Below are positions 19,173-30,606 of a stretch of DNA of 64,000 nucleotides, in pieces (position 1 is the first letter of the stretch; each line of letters opens with the position of its first letter). The translations under genes and the position numbers were made by a program. Source of the DNA: Alphaproteobacteria bacterium. Its GTDB lineage: Bacteria; Pseudomonadota; Alphaproteobacteria; CACIAM-22H2. The notes under the pieces were generated by a model. That model did no database searches. It worked only from the letters and a program-made list of their open reading frames with translations, and was not told where the DNA came from. Location of the stretch: NCBI GenBank assembly GCA_016793165.1, contig JAEULA010000109.1, forward strand, positions 1 to 64,000. Reading direction: 5' to 3'.

Positions 19173-19889
19173 CTAGTGGCTCCGGCCGCCCTCGAGATAC
19201 GCGGCGCGCACCTCGCGGTTGGCGAGCAGTTCCGCCCCGGTCCCGCTGATGGCGATCTGGCCGTTGACCAGCACGTAGCCGCGATGCGCCAGCTTCAGCG
19301 CATGGAAGGCGTTCTGCTCGACGAGCAGGATCGTCATCCTGTCCTGCGCGTTGACCTCGCGGATCGTCTCGAAGATCTGGCGCACGATCAGGGGCGCGAG
19401 GCCGAGCGACGGCTCGTCGAGCAGAAGCAGGCGCGGCCGGCTCATCAGCGCGCGCGCGATTGCGAGCATCTGCTGCTCGCCTCCCGACAGCGTGCCGCCG
19501 CGCTGGTTGCGGCGCTTTTCGAGGATCGGGAACATGCGGAAGGCACGCGCGACATCGGCCTCGAAGTGGCTCGGATCGGCGACGTTCGCGCCCATCTGCA
19601 GGTTCTCAAACACCGTCATGCGCGGGAAGATCCGGCGCCCTTCGGGCGACTGCGCGATGCCGAGATGCGCGATCTCGTGGGTGGGCATGCGCGTGATGTC
19701 GCGCCCCTCGAACAGGATGCGCCCCTCGCGCGCCTGGGGCTTGCCGCAGATCGTCATCAGGAGCGTCGACTTGCCCGCCCCGTTGGCGCCGATCAGCGTC
19801 ACGATCTCGCCGGCCTCCACGGTCAGGCTGACGCCCTTCAGCGCCTCGATCTGGCCGTAGAAGGTGCGGATGTTGGCGATCTCGAGCAT
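19173..19889 (-). CDS. livF: Branched-chain amino acid ABC transporter ATP-binding protein LivF
   Basis: The 238-residue ATPase has Walker A GANGAGKST, the signature LSGGEQQMLAIARAL, and Walker B LLLLDEPSLGLAP, with the LivF-type IRTFYGQIEALKGVSL start. The ATG at 19889 is 5 nt after livG. It energizes import with LivG, LivH and LivM. Confidence 0.96.
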   Translation of the reverse strand: MLEIANIRTFYGQIEALKGVSLTVEAGEIVTLIGANGAGKSTLLMTICGKPQAREGRILFEGRDITRMPTHEIAHLGIAQSPEGRRIFPRMTVFENLQMGANVADPSHFEADVARAFRMFPILEKRRNQRGGTLSGGEQQMLAIARALMSRPRLLLLDEPSLGLAPLIVRQIFETIREVNAQDRMTILLVEQNAFHALKLAHRGYVLVNGQIAISGTGAELLANREVRAAYLEGGRSH

Positions 19890-19894
19890 GCGGC

Positions 19895-20764
19895 TCACGG
19901 GCGGCCTCCGAGATCCGAGGCGACCTCCGGAGGCAGCGCCTCGTCCTCGGCCTCGCCGAGATAGGCGCGGATGACGTTGGGATCGCTGCGGACCGCGAGC
20001 GGCGTGCCGTCGGAGATCTTGCGCCCGTAGTCGAGCACGACGACGTGGTCGGAGATCTCCATCACCACGCTCATGTCGTGCTCGATCAGCAGCACCGCGA
20101 TCCTGTGCTCGTCGCGCACGAACCGCAGCAGCTCGGTGAGGCCGGCGCTCTCGCGGGGATTGAGGCCGGCGGCCGGCTCGTCGAGGCAGAGCAGGACCGG
20201 ATCGGTGCACATCGCGCGCGCGATCTCCAGCCGGCGCTGGTCGCCGTAGGGGAGATTGCCGGCGTCCCAGTCGGCCTTGTCGAGGAGCCCGACGCGATCG
20301 AGCCAGTAGCGGGCCTTGTCGACGGCGGTGCGCTCGGCCGCGCGGTACGACGGCGCGCCGATGAGGCCGAGGATCGTCAGCCCCGAGGCGCGCATCAGCG
20401 TGTTGTGCTGCGCCACCATGAGGTTCTCGAGCACCGTCATCTTCGCGAACAGGCGGATGTTCTGGAACGTGCGCGCGATCCGCGCCGTCTTGCAGATCCT
20501 GTGCCCCTCCATGCGCTCGAGCAGGAAGACCTGGTCGCCGCGCCCCAGCGCGAGGCGGCCGACCGTGGGCTTGTAGAACCCGGTCAGGCAGTTGAAGACC
20601 GTCGTCTTTCCGGCGCCGTTGGGCCCGATGATCGCGGTGATCTCGCGGTCCCTCGCGGCGAAGCTCACGTCGTCGACCGCGGTGAGTCCGCCGAACCGCA
20701 TCGTCAGGTGGTCGACCTGCAGGATGGAGCCGGCGGCCGGCCGGGCATAGGCGATGTCGTCCAT
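19895..20764 (-). CDS. livG: Branched-chain amino acid ABC transporter ATP-binding protein LivG
   Basis: The 289-residue ATPase has Walker A GPNGAGKTT, the LivG form of the signature LPYGDQRRLEIARAM and Walker B LLCLDEPAAGLNP. The ATG at 20764 follows livM by 5 nt. A C-terminal tail of about 20 acidic residues follows the last helix. Confidence 0.96.
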   Translation of the reverse strand: MDDIAYARPAAGSILQVDHLTMRFGGLTAVDDVSFAARDREITAIIGPNGAGKTTVFNCLTGFYKPTVGRLALGRGDQVFLLERMEGHRICKTARIARTFQNIRLFAKMTVLENLMVAQHNTLMRASGLTILGLIGAPSYRAAERTAVDKARYWLDRVGLLDKADWDAGNLPYGDQRRLEIARAMCTDPVLLCLDEPAAGLNPRESAGLTELLRFVRDEHRIAVLLIEHDMSVVMEISDHVVVLDYGRKISDGTPLAVRSDPNVIRAYLGEAEDEALPPEVASDLGGRP

Positions 20765-20769
20765 GCCGC

Positions 20770-22110
20770 TCACCCCTTGGCGCGACCGTGCATCAGCACG
20801 GACGGCTCCCGGTGCGCGATCAGGCCCTGCGGTCGCCACACCATCACCAGCACCATCGCTGCACCGAACAGCAGCATTCGGTACTGGGCGAAGTCGCGGG
20901 CGAACTCCGGGAACAGGATCAGGAAGGCGGCGGCGATCACGACGCCGAGCTGCGAGCCCATGCCGCCGAGCACGACGATCGCGAGGATCACCGCGCTTTC
21001 GATGTAGGTGAAGCTCTCCGGGCTGATGAAGCCCTGGCGGGTGGCGAAGAACGAGCCCGCGAAGCCCGCGAACATCGCGCCCAGCGCGAAAGCGGAAAGC
21101 TTGGTGTTGGTCGGGTTGATGCCGAGCGAACGACAGGCGATCTCGTCTTCGCGCAACGCCTCCCAGGCGCGTCCTACCGGCAGCCGGCGGATGCGCAGCG
21201 TGAAGAAGTTGGTGACGAGCGCGAGCAGCAGGATGATGTAGTACAGGTACGAGATGCGGTGGATGGGGGTGAACTCCCACTCCGCGCCGAACAACGAGGC
21301 GATCGGCGCCGCGATCGGCGCCACGAACTCGTGGAACGGCATCTGCCCTTCCGGGGCGGAGCGCACGAGCGGCGCGCCGAGGAAGGTCGGCCGCGGGATC
21401 TGGCTGAGGCCGTTCGGGCCGCCCGTGAATTCCTGCCAGTTCAGCAGCACGATGCGGATGATCTCGCCGAACCCGAGCGTGACGATCGCGAGGTAGTCGC
21501 CGCGCAGGCGCAGCACCGGGAAGCCCAGCAGCACGCCGAACATGGCCGCGAACAGGCCGGCGAGCGGCAGGCACTCCCAGAATGTCAGGTCGAGGTGCTG
21601 CGCGAGCAGCGCGAAGGAATAGGCGCCCACCGCGTAGAAGGCGACATAGCCGAGGTCGAGCAGGCCGGCGAGGCCGACCACGATGTTCAGTCCCCAGCCG
21701 AGCATCACGTAGATCAGCACCGACGTGCCGAGGTCGATGATGTAGCGGTCTGCGAACGGCAGAAACGGCATCACGATCGCGAAGCCGATCAGCGCCGGGC
21801 CGACCCAGGCGCCGATGCGGCGACCGGCCGCCTTGAGGCCCGGCGACGCGAGGGCGGCACCGAACGAGGCCGGCGCGCGCCCGCGCGCCAGGGCCAGGGC
21901 GAGGCGGCCGGCGAAGACGATCCCGCAGGCCCAGGCGACCATCGGGAAGCGCTGACCGAGCGTGACGCCGCCGGTGATGTCGACGAGCTCGACGCCGATC
22001 AGCGGAACGGCGAGCACCGCCATGACGGCCGCGGCGACGAGCGCTTCCTTGATCGCCGCGCGGACATCGGTGCCCGCCCCGCGGCCGGACGTCTCGGTCA
22101 TCGTCGTCAT
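20770..22110 (-). CDS. livM: Branched-chain amino acid ABC transporter permease LivM
   Basis: The 446-residue membrane protein has about 10 hydrophobic segments. Family landmarks are [45 protein letters not shown] (EAA-like coupling loop) and [20 protein letters not shown]. The first 100 residues are an extra N-terminal region with two membrane segments, common in LivM of alphaproteobacteria. The ATG at 22110 lies 8 nt after livH. Confidence 0.95.
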   Translation of the reverse strand: MTTMTETSGRGAGTDVRAAIKEALVAAAVMAVLAVPLIGVELVDITGGVTLGQRFPMVAWACGIVFAGRLALALARGRAPASFGAALASPGLKAAGRRIGAWVGPALIGFAIVMPFLPFADRYIIDLGTSVLIYVMLGWGLNIVVGLAGLLDLGYVAFYAVGAYSFALLAQHLDLTFWECLPLAGLFAAMFGVLLGFPVLRLRGDYLAIVTLGFGEIIRIVLLNWQEFTGGPNGLSQIPRPTFLGAPLVRSAPEGQMPFHEFVAPIAAPIASLFGAEWEFTPIHRISYLYYIILLLALVTNFFTLRIRRLPVGRAWEALREDEIACRSLGINPTNTKLSAFALGAMFAGFAGSFFATRQGFISPESFTYIESAVILAIVVLGGMGSQLGVVIAAAFLILFPEFARDFAQYRMLLFGAAMVLVMVWRPQGLIAHREPSVLMHGRAKG

Positions 22111-22118
22111 GGCTGCGC

Positions 22119-23036
<918 letters not shown>

Positions 23037-23250
23037 GGGCTCTCGTCAGGACCCTTCCCTGCTGGACTCCGGGCCACCCGCCCGCATCCGCGCCGCGGGG
23101 GCACGCCTGCGGCGCCTGTGCGGCACCGGACGCCGCGATGAATTCCGCGGACTCGATTGTGCGGCGACAATAGCGATGGCCCCTGGGGCGCGCCAGTCGC
23201 ACGAGCCGTCGCGACCGATCGGCGTCCGGACCGTCCGGGCGCCACCGCGG

Positions 23251-23478
23251 TCAGACCAAGGTGCCGCGCCCGCCCTTGATGCGCTCGCGCTCGGCCGCCT
23301 TCTGGCGCCGCTTGAGGACGTAGGCGAGCTTGCGCCGGGCCGCCTCGCGCAGCGCCAGCTCCGGCGCGGTCGCTGGCCCCATGATCGACACCTCGACGCC
23401 GGTCTCGACGTCGATCGCCGACGCCTTGGTGACGCTGCCCACCCGGCGCATCTCGAAGATGATCTCTCGCTCGGCCAT
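23251..23478 (-). CDS. Small DUF6898-like protein
   Basis: This 75-residue protein begins REIIFEMRRVGSVTKASAID and has VETGVEVSIMGPATAPELAL followed by a basic helix (RREAARRKLAYVLKRRQKA pattern). I recognise it as similar to a small conserved alphaproteobacterial family listed as DUF6898. The ATG at 23478 gives a compact protein; longer frames add Arg/Pro-rich noise. The role is unknown. It is divergent from the acyl-CoA dehydrogenase gene. Confidence 0.75.
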   Translation of the reverse strand: MAEREIIFEMRRVGSVTKASAIDVETGVEVSIMGPATAPELALREAARRKLAYVLKRRQKAAERERIKGGRGTLV

Positions 23479-23600
23479 GATCGCGGGTTCAATGCGGCGC
23501 GCCGGCCGCCGGGCCGGCTCCGCGCATGTCCCGGGGCCTGCCGGGGCCCCGTGCCGATCGGACCTTCTTACGTGCCATTTCCGCCTGCAGGATCGCACGC

Positions 23601-23623
23601 TATATAGCCGGCCTTCCAAGGAG
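23601..23623 (+). promoter_or_regulatory. Candidate -10 and ribosome-binding site for gcdH
   Basis: TATATA at 23601-23606 is a lone AT-rich box in a GC-rich gap, and AAGGAG (23618-23623) is a strong ribosome site 8 nt before the ATG. No convincing -35 is seen at 16-18 nt. The leader would be about 20 nt. Confidence 0.3.
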
Positions 23624-23631
23624 TTTCATCG

Positions 23632-24840
23632 ATGGCTGAACAGCCCGCCCCTGCCGCCAAGTCCGCCCGCCCCGGCTTCGTCTGGGAGGACCCGTTCCTG
23701 CTCGACGAGGAACTGACCGAAGACGAGCGGATGATCCGGGACGCGGCGCGCCAGTTCTGCCAGGAGAAGCTGATGCCGCGGGTGAAGGATGCCTTCAACC
23801 GCGAGACGACCGACCCGGGCATCTTCCGCGAGATGGGCGCGATGGGCTTCCTCGGCTCGACCATCAACGGCTACGGCTGCTCGGGCGTCAACTACGTCTG
23901 CTACGGCCTGGTCGCGCGCGAGGTCGAGCGGGTCGACTCGGGCTACCGCTCGATGATGTCGGTCCAGTCGTCGCTGGTGATGCATCCCATCCATGCCTAC
24001 GGCACCGAGGCGCAGCGGCAGAAGTACCTGCCGAAGCTCGCGACCGGCGAGTGGATCGGCTGCTTCGGCCTGACGGAGCCCGATGCCGGCTCCGACCCGG
24101 GCGGGATGCGCACCCGCGCGCGCAAGACCAAGGACGGCTACGTCCTCAAGGGCGCGAAGATGTGGATCTCCAACTCGCCGATCGCCGACGTGTTCGTCGT
24201 CTGGGCAAAGGACGACGCCGACCAGATCCGCGGCTTCGTGCTCGAGAAGGGGATGAAGGGGCTTTCCGCCCCCAAGATCGAGGGCAAGCTCAGCCTGCGC
24301 GCCTCGATCACCGGCGAGATCGTCATGGACGACGTCCACGTGCCGGAGGACGCGCTGCTGCCCAACGTCGCCGGGCTCAAGGGGCCGTTCGGCTGCCTCA
24401 ACCGGGCGCGCTACGGCATCGCCTGGGGCGCGCTCGGTGCCGCCGAGTTCTGCTGGCACGCCGCGCGCCAATACACGCTCGACCGCAAGATGTTCGGCCG
24501 GCCCCTCGCCGCCACGCAGCTCGTCCAGAAGAAGCTGGCCGACATGCAGACCGAGATCTCCCTCGGCCTCGTGGCGTGCCTGCGCGCCGGCCGCCTGTTC
24601 GACTCAGGAAAGCTGGCGCCCGAGACGATCAGCCTCATCAAGCGCAACTCCTGCGGCAAGGCGCTCGAGATCGCCCGCACGGCGCGCGACATGCACGGCG
24701 GCAACGGGATCATGGACGAGTACCATGTGATGCGGCACGTCATGAACCTCGAGACGGTAAACACCTACGAGGGCACGCATGACGTCCATGCGCTGATCCT
24801 CGGCCGCGCCCAGACCGGGCTGCAGGCCTTCGCCGGCTGA
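23632..24840 (+). CDS. gcdH: Glutaryl-CoA dehydrogenase family acyl-CoA dehydrogenase
   Basis: The 402-residue flavoprotein resembles glutaryl-CoA dehydrogenase, which oxidatively decarboxylates glutaryl-CoA to crotonyl-CoA in lysine and tryptophan breakdown. It has [14 protein letters not shown] (FAD/substrate), [32 protein letters not shown], and the catalytic Glu380 in [36 protein letters not shown] at the N-terminus is typical of GcdH. It is transcribed alone; the hairpin at 24870-24897 follows it. Confidence 0.93.
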   Translation: MAEQPAPAAKSARPGFVWEDPFLLDEELTEDERMIRDAARQFCQEKLMPRVKDAFNRETTDPGIFREMGAMGFLGSTINGYGCSGVNYVCYGLVAREVERVDSGYRSMMSVQSSLVMHPIHAYGTEAQRQKYLPKLATGEWIGCFGLTEPDAGSDPGGMRTRARKTKDGYVLKGAKMWISNSPIADVFVVWAKDDADQIRGFVLEKGMKGLSAPKIEGKLSLRASITGEIVMDDVHVPEDALLPNVAGLKGPFGCLNRARYGIAWGALGAAEFCWHAARQYTLDRKMFGRPLAATQLVQKKLADMQTEISLGLVACLRAGRLFDSGKLAPETISLIKRNSCGKALEIARTARDMHGGNGIMDEYHVMRHVMNLETVNTYEGTHDVHALILGRAQTGLQAFAG

Positions 24841-24869
24841 ACACCGCGCAGCCGACGTCCATTCACAAC

Positions 24870-24897
24870 GGGGCGGCGCCGGCGGCAGTGCCGCCCC
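24870..24897. terminator. Hairpin between gcdH and an ABC permease gene
   Basis: GGGGCGGC (24870-24877) pairs with GCCGCCCC (24890-24897); an alternative inner stem is GGCGGC-agt-GCCGCC. There is no U-run after it. It lies between two convergent genes and may act as a weak terminator. Confidence 0.4.
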
Positions 24898-24920
24898 CCG
24901 CCCCTCACGCGCGCCGGGAA

Positions 24921-25646
24921 TCAGTGCGCCAGGGCGGCGCCGGTCGCCGGCGGCACGCTCGGCGCCTCGCGCAGATGGGGCGACAGGCGCCATTCGAGCC
25001 AGCGCACCGCGCGCGTCAGCACGAAGTTGAGCAGCAGATAGATCGAGCCCGCGACGACGAACACCTCGATGGCGCGGTAGGTGTCGGAGATGATCCGGTG
25101 CGCGATGCCCGTGACCTCCATGAGGGTGACGGTGCTGGCGAGGGACGTCGCCTTGACCATCAGGATCATCTCGTTGCCGTAGGCCGGCAGCGCCTGGCGC
25201 AGCGCGATCGGCAGCACGATCCGCCGCAGGAGCAGCAGCCCCGACATCCCGCAGGCGCGCGCCGCCTCGATCTGGCCGGCCGGCACGGATTGGATCCCGC
25301 CCCGCAGGATCTCGCCGCCATAGGCGCCGGTGTTCAGCGTCAGCGCGAGGATCGCGCACCAGTACGGCTGGCGCAGGAACGGCCACAGGAAGCTCTCGCG
25401 CACCCCCGGGAACTGGCCGAGCCCATAGTAGATCAGGAAGATCTGCACCAGCAGCGGCGTGCCACGGAACAGGAACACGTAGGACCACGCGAGGCCGCGC
25501 AGCGGCGCCACGCGCGACAGGCGCGCGAAGGCGACGAGAACGGCGACGATGAAGCCCAGGCCGAGCGAGACGGACACCAGCTTGAGCAGCAGCGGAACGC
25601 CGTCGACGAGCCGCAGCAGGGTCTCGCCCATGAAGGTCGGATCCAT
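24921..25646 (-). CDS. Polar amino acid ABC transporter permease (HisM type)
   Basis: The 241-residue permease has five or six membrane segments and the EAA-type loop AARACGMSGLLLLRRIVLPIAL. FRGTPLLVQIFLIYYGLGQ is typical of the HisM/ArtM/GlnP group. The ATG at 25646 lies 2 nt after the HisQ-type gene; an upstream in-frame codon at 25679 would overlap it. It pairs with the next permease. Confidence 0.92.
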   Translation of the reverse strand: MDPTFMGETLLRLVDGVPLLLKLVSVSLGLGFIVAVLVAFARLSRVAPLRGLAWSYVFLFRGTPLLVQIFLIYYGLGQFPGVRESFLWPFLRQPYWCAILALTLNTGAYGGEILRGGIQSVPAGQIEAARACGMSGLLLLRRIVLPIALRQALPAYGNEMILMVKATSLASTVTLMEVTGIAHRIISDTYRAIEVFVVAGSIYLLLNFVLTRAVRWLEWRLSPHLREAPSVPPATGAALAH

Positions 25647-25648
25647 CG

Positions 25649-26350
25649 TCAGGCGCTCCGCACGCCGCGATTGGCCCAACGCTCGGCGCGCGAGAAGCCG
25701 AAGCCGGAGACCGTGGTCAGCGTCAGGTAGAGCACGCAGGCGACCGCGTAAAAGGTGAAGGGCTGCTTGGTCGAGCCCGCGCCGACGGTGGACTGGCGCA
25801 TGATCTCGACCAGGCCGGTCACGGAGATGAGCGCCGTCTCCTTGAGCGCGAGCTGCCAGACGTTGCCGAGCCCGGGCAGCGCGAAGCGCAGCACCTGCGG
25901 CGCCAGCACGCGGCGGAACAGGATCCAGGGCGACATCCCGAAGGCCTTCGCCGCCTCGATCTGGCCGCGCGGCACGGCAAGCACGGCCCCGCGGATGACC
26001 TCCAGCGAGTAGGCGCCGTTGACGATAGCGATGGCGCAGACGCCGGTGGCGAATGCGTTGATCTCGACATAGCCGGTGTGGCCGAACATGCGCGCGAAGA
26101 ACATCAGCGCGCCGCTGCCGCCGAAGAACAGCAGGTAGATGATCAGGAGCTCGGGAATGCCGCGGACGATCGTGGTGTAGGCGTCCGCGGCCGTGGCGAC
26201 CACGATGCTGCGGCTCAGCTTGGCATAGGTGCCGATCGATCCGACGACGAGCCCGAGGAGGAACGCGCAGCTGGCCACCGCGATCGTCATGGCCGTCGCC
26301 CGGGCCAGTTCGTCGCCCCAGCCGCGATCGCCGAAACTCAGGAGTTCCAT
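25649..26350 (-). CDS. Polar amino acid ABC transporter permease (HisQ type)
   Basis: The 233-residue protein has about five membrane segments, the motif IVRGIPELLIIYLLFFGGSG and the EAA loop AAKAFGMSPWILFRRVLAPQVL. It resembles HisQ/ArtQ. It is 68 nt after the binding-protein gene on the same strand and precedes the HisM-type gene. Confidence 0.92.
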   Translation of the reverse strand: MELLSFGDRGWGDELARATAMTIAVASCAFLLGLVVGSIGTYAKLSRSIVVATAADAYTTIVRGIPELLIIYLLFFGGSGALMFFARMFGHTGYVEINAFATGVCAIAIVNGAYSLEVIRGAVLAVPRGQIEAAKAFGMSPWILFRRVLAPQVLRFALPGLGNVWQLALKETALISVTGLVEIMRQSTVGAGSTKQPFTFYAVACVLYLTLTTVSGFGFSRAERWANRGVRSA

Positions 26351-26418
26351 CTGAAGGCGGACCGGCGGGGCGGTGGTGGCCGCCCCGCGGGTCCTCTGCT
26401 TCTACTTCGCCGACGTCG

Positions 26419-27261
26419 TCACTGCGGCGTGATATCGAACTTGAACCACTGCACCGACAGGCGCTTCACGGTGCCGTCGCCGATCGCGGACGCGATCGCG
26501 TCGTCGAACAGCTTGCGCAGGTCGTCGTCCGCCTTGCGCAGCCCGGCGCCGACGCCCTGCCCGAACACGCCGCCGGTGAAGGTCGGACCGACCATGACGA
26601 AGTCCTTGCCCTCCGGCTTCTCGAGCAGCGGCTTCCAGTAGCCGATGGAGGCGAACGCCCCGTCGATGCGCCCGGCCGAGATGTCGAGGTCGTGCTGCTC
26701 GGTCGTCTTGTAGGTGCGCACGTCGGCGACGCCCTTGAAGTACGTCTCGACGAAGTTCGAGTGCGTCGTCGAGACCTGGGCCCCGATCGCCTTGCCCTTG
26801 AGCGCGACCTTGAGCGCCTCGATCGCCTTGTCGGCGTCGGCCTTGTTCTTCTCGAGATGGTAGTTCTTGTCGACCGGGATCTTCGCGAGCGGGCTGGTCT
26901 TCAGCACGACGAGCGCACCGGGCGTGTTCGCGTAGGGCGTGGAGAAGTTGATCACCTCCATGCGCTTCGCGGTGATCGACATGCCCGCGATGATCGCGTC
27001 GTACTTGCCGGCATTGAGTCCGGGGATGATCCCGTCCCAGTCCTGCGCGACGATCTCGCACTCGACCTTCATGCGCTTGCAGAGGTCGTTGGCGAGGTCG
27101 ACCTCGAAGCCGGCGAGCTTGCCCGAGGGGTCGGTGAAGTTCCACGGCGCGTAGGCGCCTTCGGTCGCGATCTTGACCTTCTTCCACTCCTTGGCGTCGG
27201 CGGCGGCGCCGAGGCTGGCGAACGCCAGGGCCGCAACGGCCATGATCCAATGCTGCTTCAT
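26419..27261 (-). CDS. Lysine/arginine/ornithine-type ABC transporter substrate-binding protein
   Basis: The 280-residue exported protein has a signal peptide ending near AAADA and a family 3 binding domain: KIATEGAYAPWNFTDPSGKLAGFE, DAIIAGMSITAKRMEVINFS, and DLDISAGRIDGAFASIGY. These features match LAO/HisJ-like proteins that bind basic amino acids. It is 95 nt behind the DUF3604 gene and in front of the two permeases. Confidence 0.93.
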   Translation of the reverse strand: MKQHWIMAVAALAFASLGAAADAKEWKKVKIATEGAYAPWNFTDPSGKLAGFEVDLANDLCKRMKVECEIVAQDWDGIIPGLNAGKYDAIIAGMSITAKRMEVINFSTPYANTPGALVVLKTSPLAKIPVDKNYHLEKNKADADKAIEALKVALKGKAIGAQVSTTHSNFVETYFKGVADVRTYKTTEQHDLDISAGRIDGAFASIGYWKPLLEKPEGKDFVMVGPTFTGGVFGQGVGAGLRKADDDLRKLFDDAIASAIGDGTVKRLSVQWFKFDITPQ

Positions 27262-27356
27262 GGAAACTCTCCCCGTCCTGCTGGGTTAGCCGGTTGATCC
27301 GGTGCCGTATGCTTCCCAGCCGCGCCCGATGGCGTCAAGCGCACCGGCGCCGCGGT

Positions 27357-29651
27357 TCAGCGCACGACGTAGATCGGGCTGGTCCAGGCGCGATGGCCGT
27401 CTTCGAGCGTCGCCACCGCGTAGATCGGCGTGTCGCGTCCGGGCCAGCACGGGACACGGAGGGTCGCCGCCAGTTCGGCACGGGGATTGTCGTCGGGCAG
27501 GCGGAACAGCCGCAGGCGCCGTCCGAGGCCGCCGGCGTCGAAGACGACGTCGCCGTCGCCGATGTCGCCGAGCCGGCAGCGTCCGGAGACGTGCGCGGTC
27601 TCGAAGACGACCGCGGCGTCGGGCTCCCAGGATTCGAGGATCAGATCGCAGCCGGCCTGGTTGCCGGTGGTCACCGAGCGCCATGCCACCCCGTCGACCC
27701 CCGAACGCTCGACGTCGTGATGCGGGCTCCACAGGTTGAACGGGCGGACGGCGCGCAGCCCCACCCCCTCCAGCCGCGCGGCCCCGTTCCAGACCACCTG
27801 CCGACCGCGGCCCCGATAGGCCGCCCCCTCCCATTGCAGGCGAAGTCGCGCCCCAAGCGCGGATGGCGCGAAGGGCCGCAGCACGCCGACCTGCTCGGCA
27901 CCGCGTCGGATCTCGACGCGATCGATCGGTCCCGGCGCCGCGAGACGCACCGTGATGGCGACGTCCGTGGCCGTCGTGCGCACGATGTCGCCCATTCGCG
28001 CCGTGCGTGTGGGTGCTTCCCGGCCCTCGTCGTCGAGACGGACGGCGTCGGCGCCCAGCGCGGCCTCGATCGCGAGGTCGAGCCGCACGCCGGTGGTTGC
28101 GAAATGACGGCGGGCGCGCAGAGCGGCGAACACGGAGTCGCGATCGATCCGATCCACGAGCAGGCAGGTCAAACCGCCCAGCGCGCCGAACGACGAGGCG
28201 CCGGGATGCGCCGCCCCCGGCCGTCCCTTGTGGTCGTCGCTGTTCGCGACGATGCCGACGCGCAACCCGAGCCGGTGGGCATCCTCGATCAGCCATTCGA
28301 AGGTTCCCCAGCAGGAGTGGACTTCGACCGAGCGCTCGAGCCGCGGATCATGACCGCGCGCAAGGTCGGCATAGCGCCCGCCGACATGGGCGAAGCACAC
28401 GGCGTCCGCGGAGGCGAGCTTGGCGAACAGCGCCGGGGCGGTCGGCGCATCGGCGTCGCGCGCCTCTCCTGGGGCGACCAGCGCGCGACAGGAACGATGG
28501 ATCGGCTGGCCCTCGTGGCGGTAGAGCACGTTACGGTCGCCGCCCACGGCCGTGTTCCCGGACCACTCGTAGCCGGGGATGGCGACGAAGCGCCCCGGCG
28601 CGTCGTGGCGCGCGGTCACCCGGTTGAGATGATCCCAGAAGCGGTCGTTGATCTGGAAGTCGTTGCCCTGATGCGCGGCCGCGTCGAGCAACGCCACCTC
28701 GCGCGCGAAACGGAAATAGTCGTCGGCGCTGTTGATCCCGACCGTCTCGCCCGACTGCCCGTGCAGGTCGGCCCAGGCCGAGATCGGCGCGTCCGCCGCG
28801 ACGATCTCCACCGGCGCCGCGGCGATCCCCGCGCCGTCCCGGACATCCTCGGCGAATAGGCGCAGCCCCCCGATCGCCCGCGCGCGGAGCGGTCCCCAGC
28901 GAAGCAGCGCACCTGCGGTCTCGGCCGGCGCCCCGTCTGCCAAGCCGTCGAGCGAAGTCGTCGCCCCGAGCCGGATCGGCCGGTCGGGGAATTCGGCCGG
29001 ATTTCCGAACCGGTCTTCCGCGCGCAGCGCGACAAACCAGGGCTCGCCGACACGTCGGCGCGTCGGCGCGATCAGCCGCAGGACTGCAGGCGCCGCCGGC
29101 AGGATCGCCACGCCCGGACGCTCCGGCAGCAGGGTGAAATGCTGCGTCGCCATCGCGTCGACCAGGACGCGGAAATGGAATCCAGACTCGGCGAAGCTCT
29201 GCAGCCGGAATCCGGGCGATCCCCGGGATGTATCGCCGATCGTGACGATGATCGTCTCGCCGGGGGCTAGGAATCCGCGCCGCACCGTCACCGTGAGGGC
29301 GCGGTCGAAGGGCCGCGTATGGGCCTCGGGGCCGTAGGACAGGACGAGTTCGGCGCCGTTGCTCGCCTCGGCGCTCACGTAGTTCATCGCCGCCGGCTGG
29401 TCGGTCTGCAGACCGCCGCCGTCATGCGTCCAGCGATAGGCGAGACGCAGATGCGCGCCGTCGTCCATGCCCAGGACACCGGCGGTGAACGCGAAGCGCA
29501 GCCGCGCGAAGCTCCAGGCCTCGAAGCGGCCGTTCGGGGAAAGGCTCGTCGCCGTCAGCACGACGCGGCCGAGATCGGCGGGCGCCGCGGTCGGGCACAG
29601 CGGCGTCTCGACCGCGCCGAGATGCGCGTCGTGGAGCGGGATCCCGGTCAT
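27357..29651 (-). CDS. DUF3604 family protein (PHP-like metal-dependent hydrolase)
   Basis: The 764-residue protein has a first half of beta-rich character (about 1-285) and a DUF3604 region. The metal-site-like motifs are WADLHGQSGET (about 293-303), CFAHVGGRYADL (His422), VEVHSCWGTFEW (about 443-453) and ANSDDHKGRPGAA (about 469-481). No signal peptide is seen. The fold relates to PHP phosphoesterases/amidohydrolases; the substrate is unknown. It lies between the ATPase gene and the binding-protein gene of one ABC importer, all on the same strand, so it may process the imported compound. Confidence 0.85.
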   Translation of the reverse strand: MTGIPLHDAHLGAVETPLCPTAAPADLGRVVLTATSLSPNGRFEAWSFARLRFAFTAGVLGMDDGAHLRLAYRWTHDGGGLQTDQPAAMNYVSAEASNGAELVLSYGPEAHTRPFDRALTVTVRRGFLAPGETIIVTIGDTSRGSPGFRLQSFAESGFHFRVLVDAMATQHFTLLPERPGVAILPAAPAVLRLIAPTRRRVGEPWFVALRAEDRFGNPAEFPDRPIRLGATTSLDGLADGAPAETAGALLRWGPLRARAIGGLRLFAEDVRDGAGIAAAPVEIVAADAPISAWADLHGQSGETVGINSADDYFRFAREVALLDAAAHQGNDFQINDRFWDHLNRVTARHDAPGRFVAIPGYEWSGNTAVGGDRNVLYRHEGQPIHRSCRALVAPGEARDADAPTAPALFAKLASADAVCFAHVGGRYADLARGHDPRLERSVEVHSCWGTFEWLIEDAHRLGLRVGIVANSDDHKGRPGAAHPGASSFGALGGLTCLLVDRIDRDSVFAALRARRHFATTGVRLDLAIEAALGADAVRLDDEGREAPTRTARMGDIVRTTATDVAITVRLAAPGPIDRVEIRRGAEQVGVLRPFAPSALGARLRLQWEGAAYRGRGRQVVWNGAARLEGVGLRAVRPFNLWSPHHDVERSGVDGVAWRSVTTGNQAGCDLILESWEPDAAVVFETAHVSGRCRLGDIGDGDVVFDAGGLGRRLRLFRLPDDNPRAELAATLRVPCWPGRDTPIYAVATLEDGHRAWTSPIYVVR

Positions 29652-29682
29652 GGCGGCGCGTCGCGGGGCATCGATGCCGGAC

Positions 29683-30456
<774 letters not shown>

Positions 30457-30606
30457 GGGCCCACCTCGTCGTTGCCAGGGCAGCTAACCAAGCCGCGCGC
30501 GGACGAAGCAAATGGTTTCCCGCCGGCGCGGCTGGCCCGGCGGGTCGCTCCGGCGCATGATCGCGGCTCCGCGCCGAATCCGGCCCATTTGCTCCGATCG
30601 ATCTCC

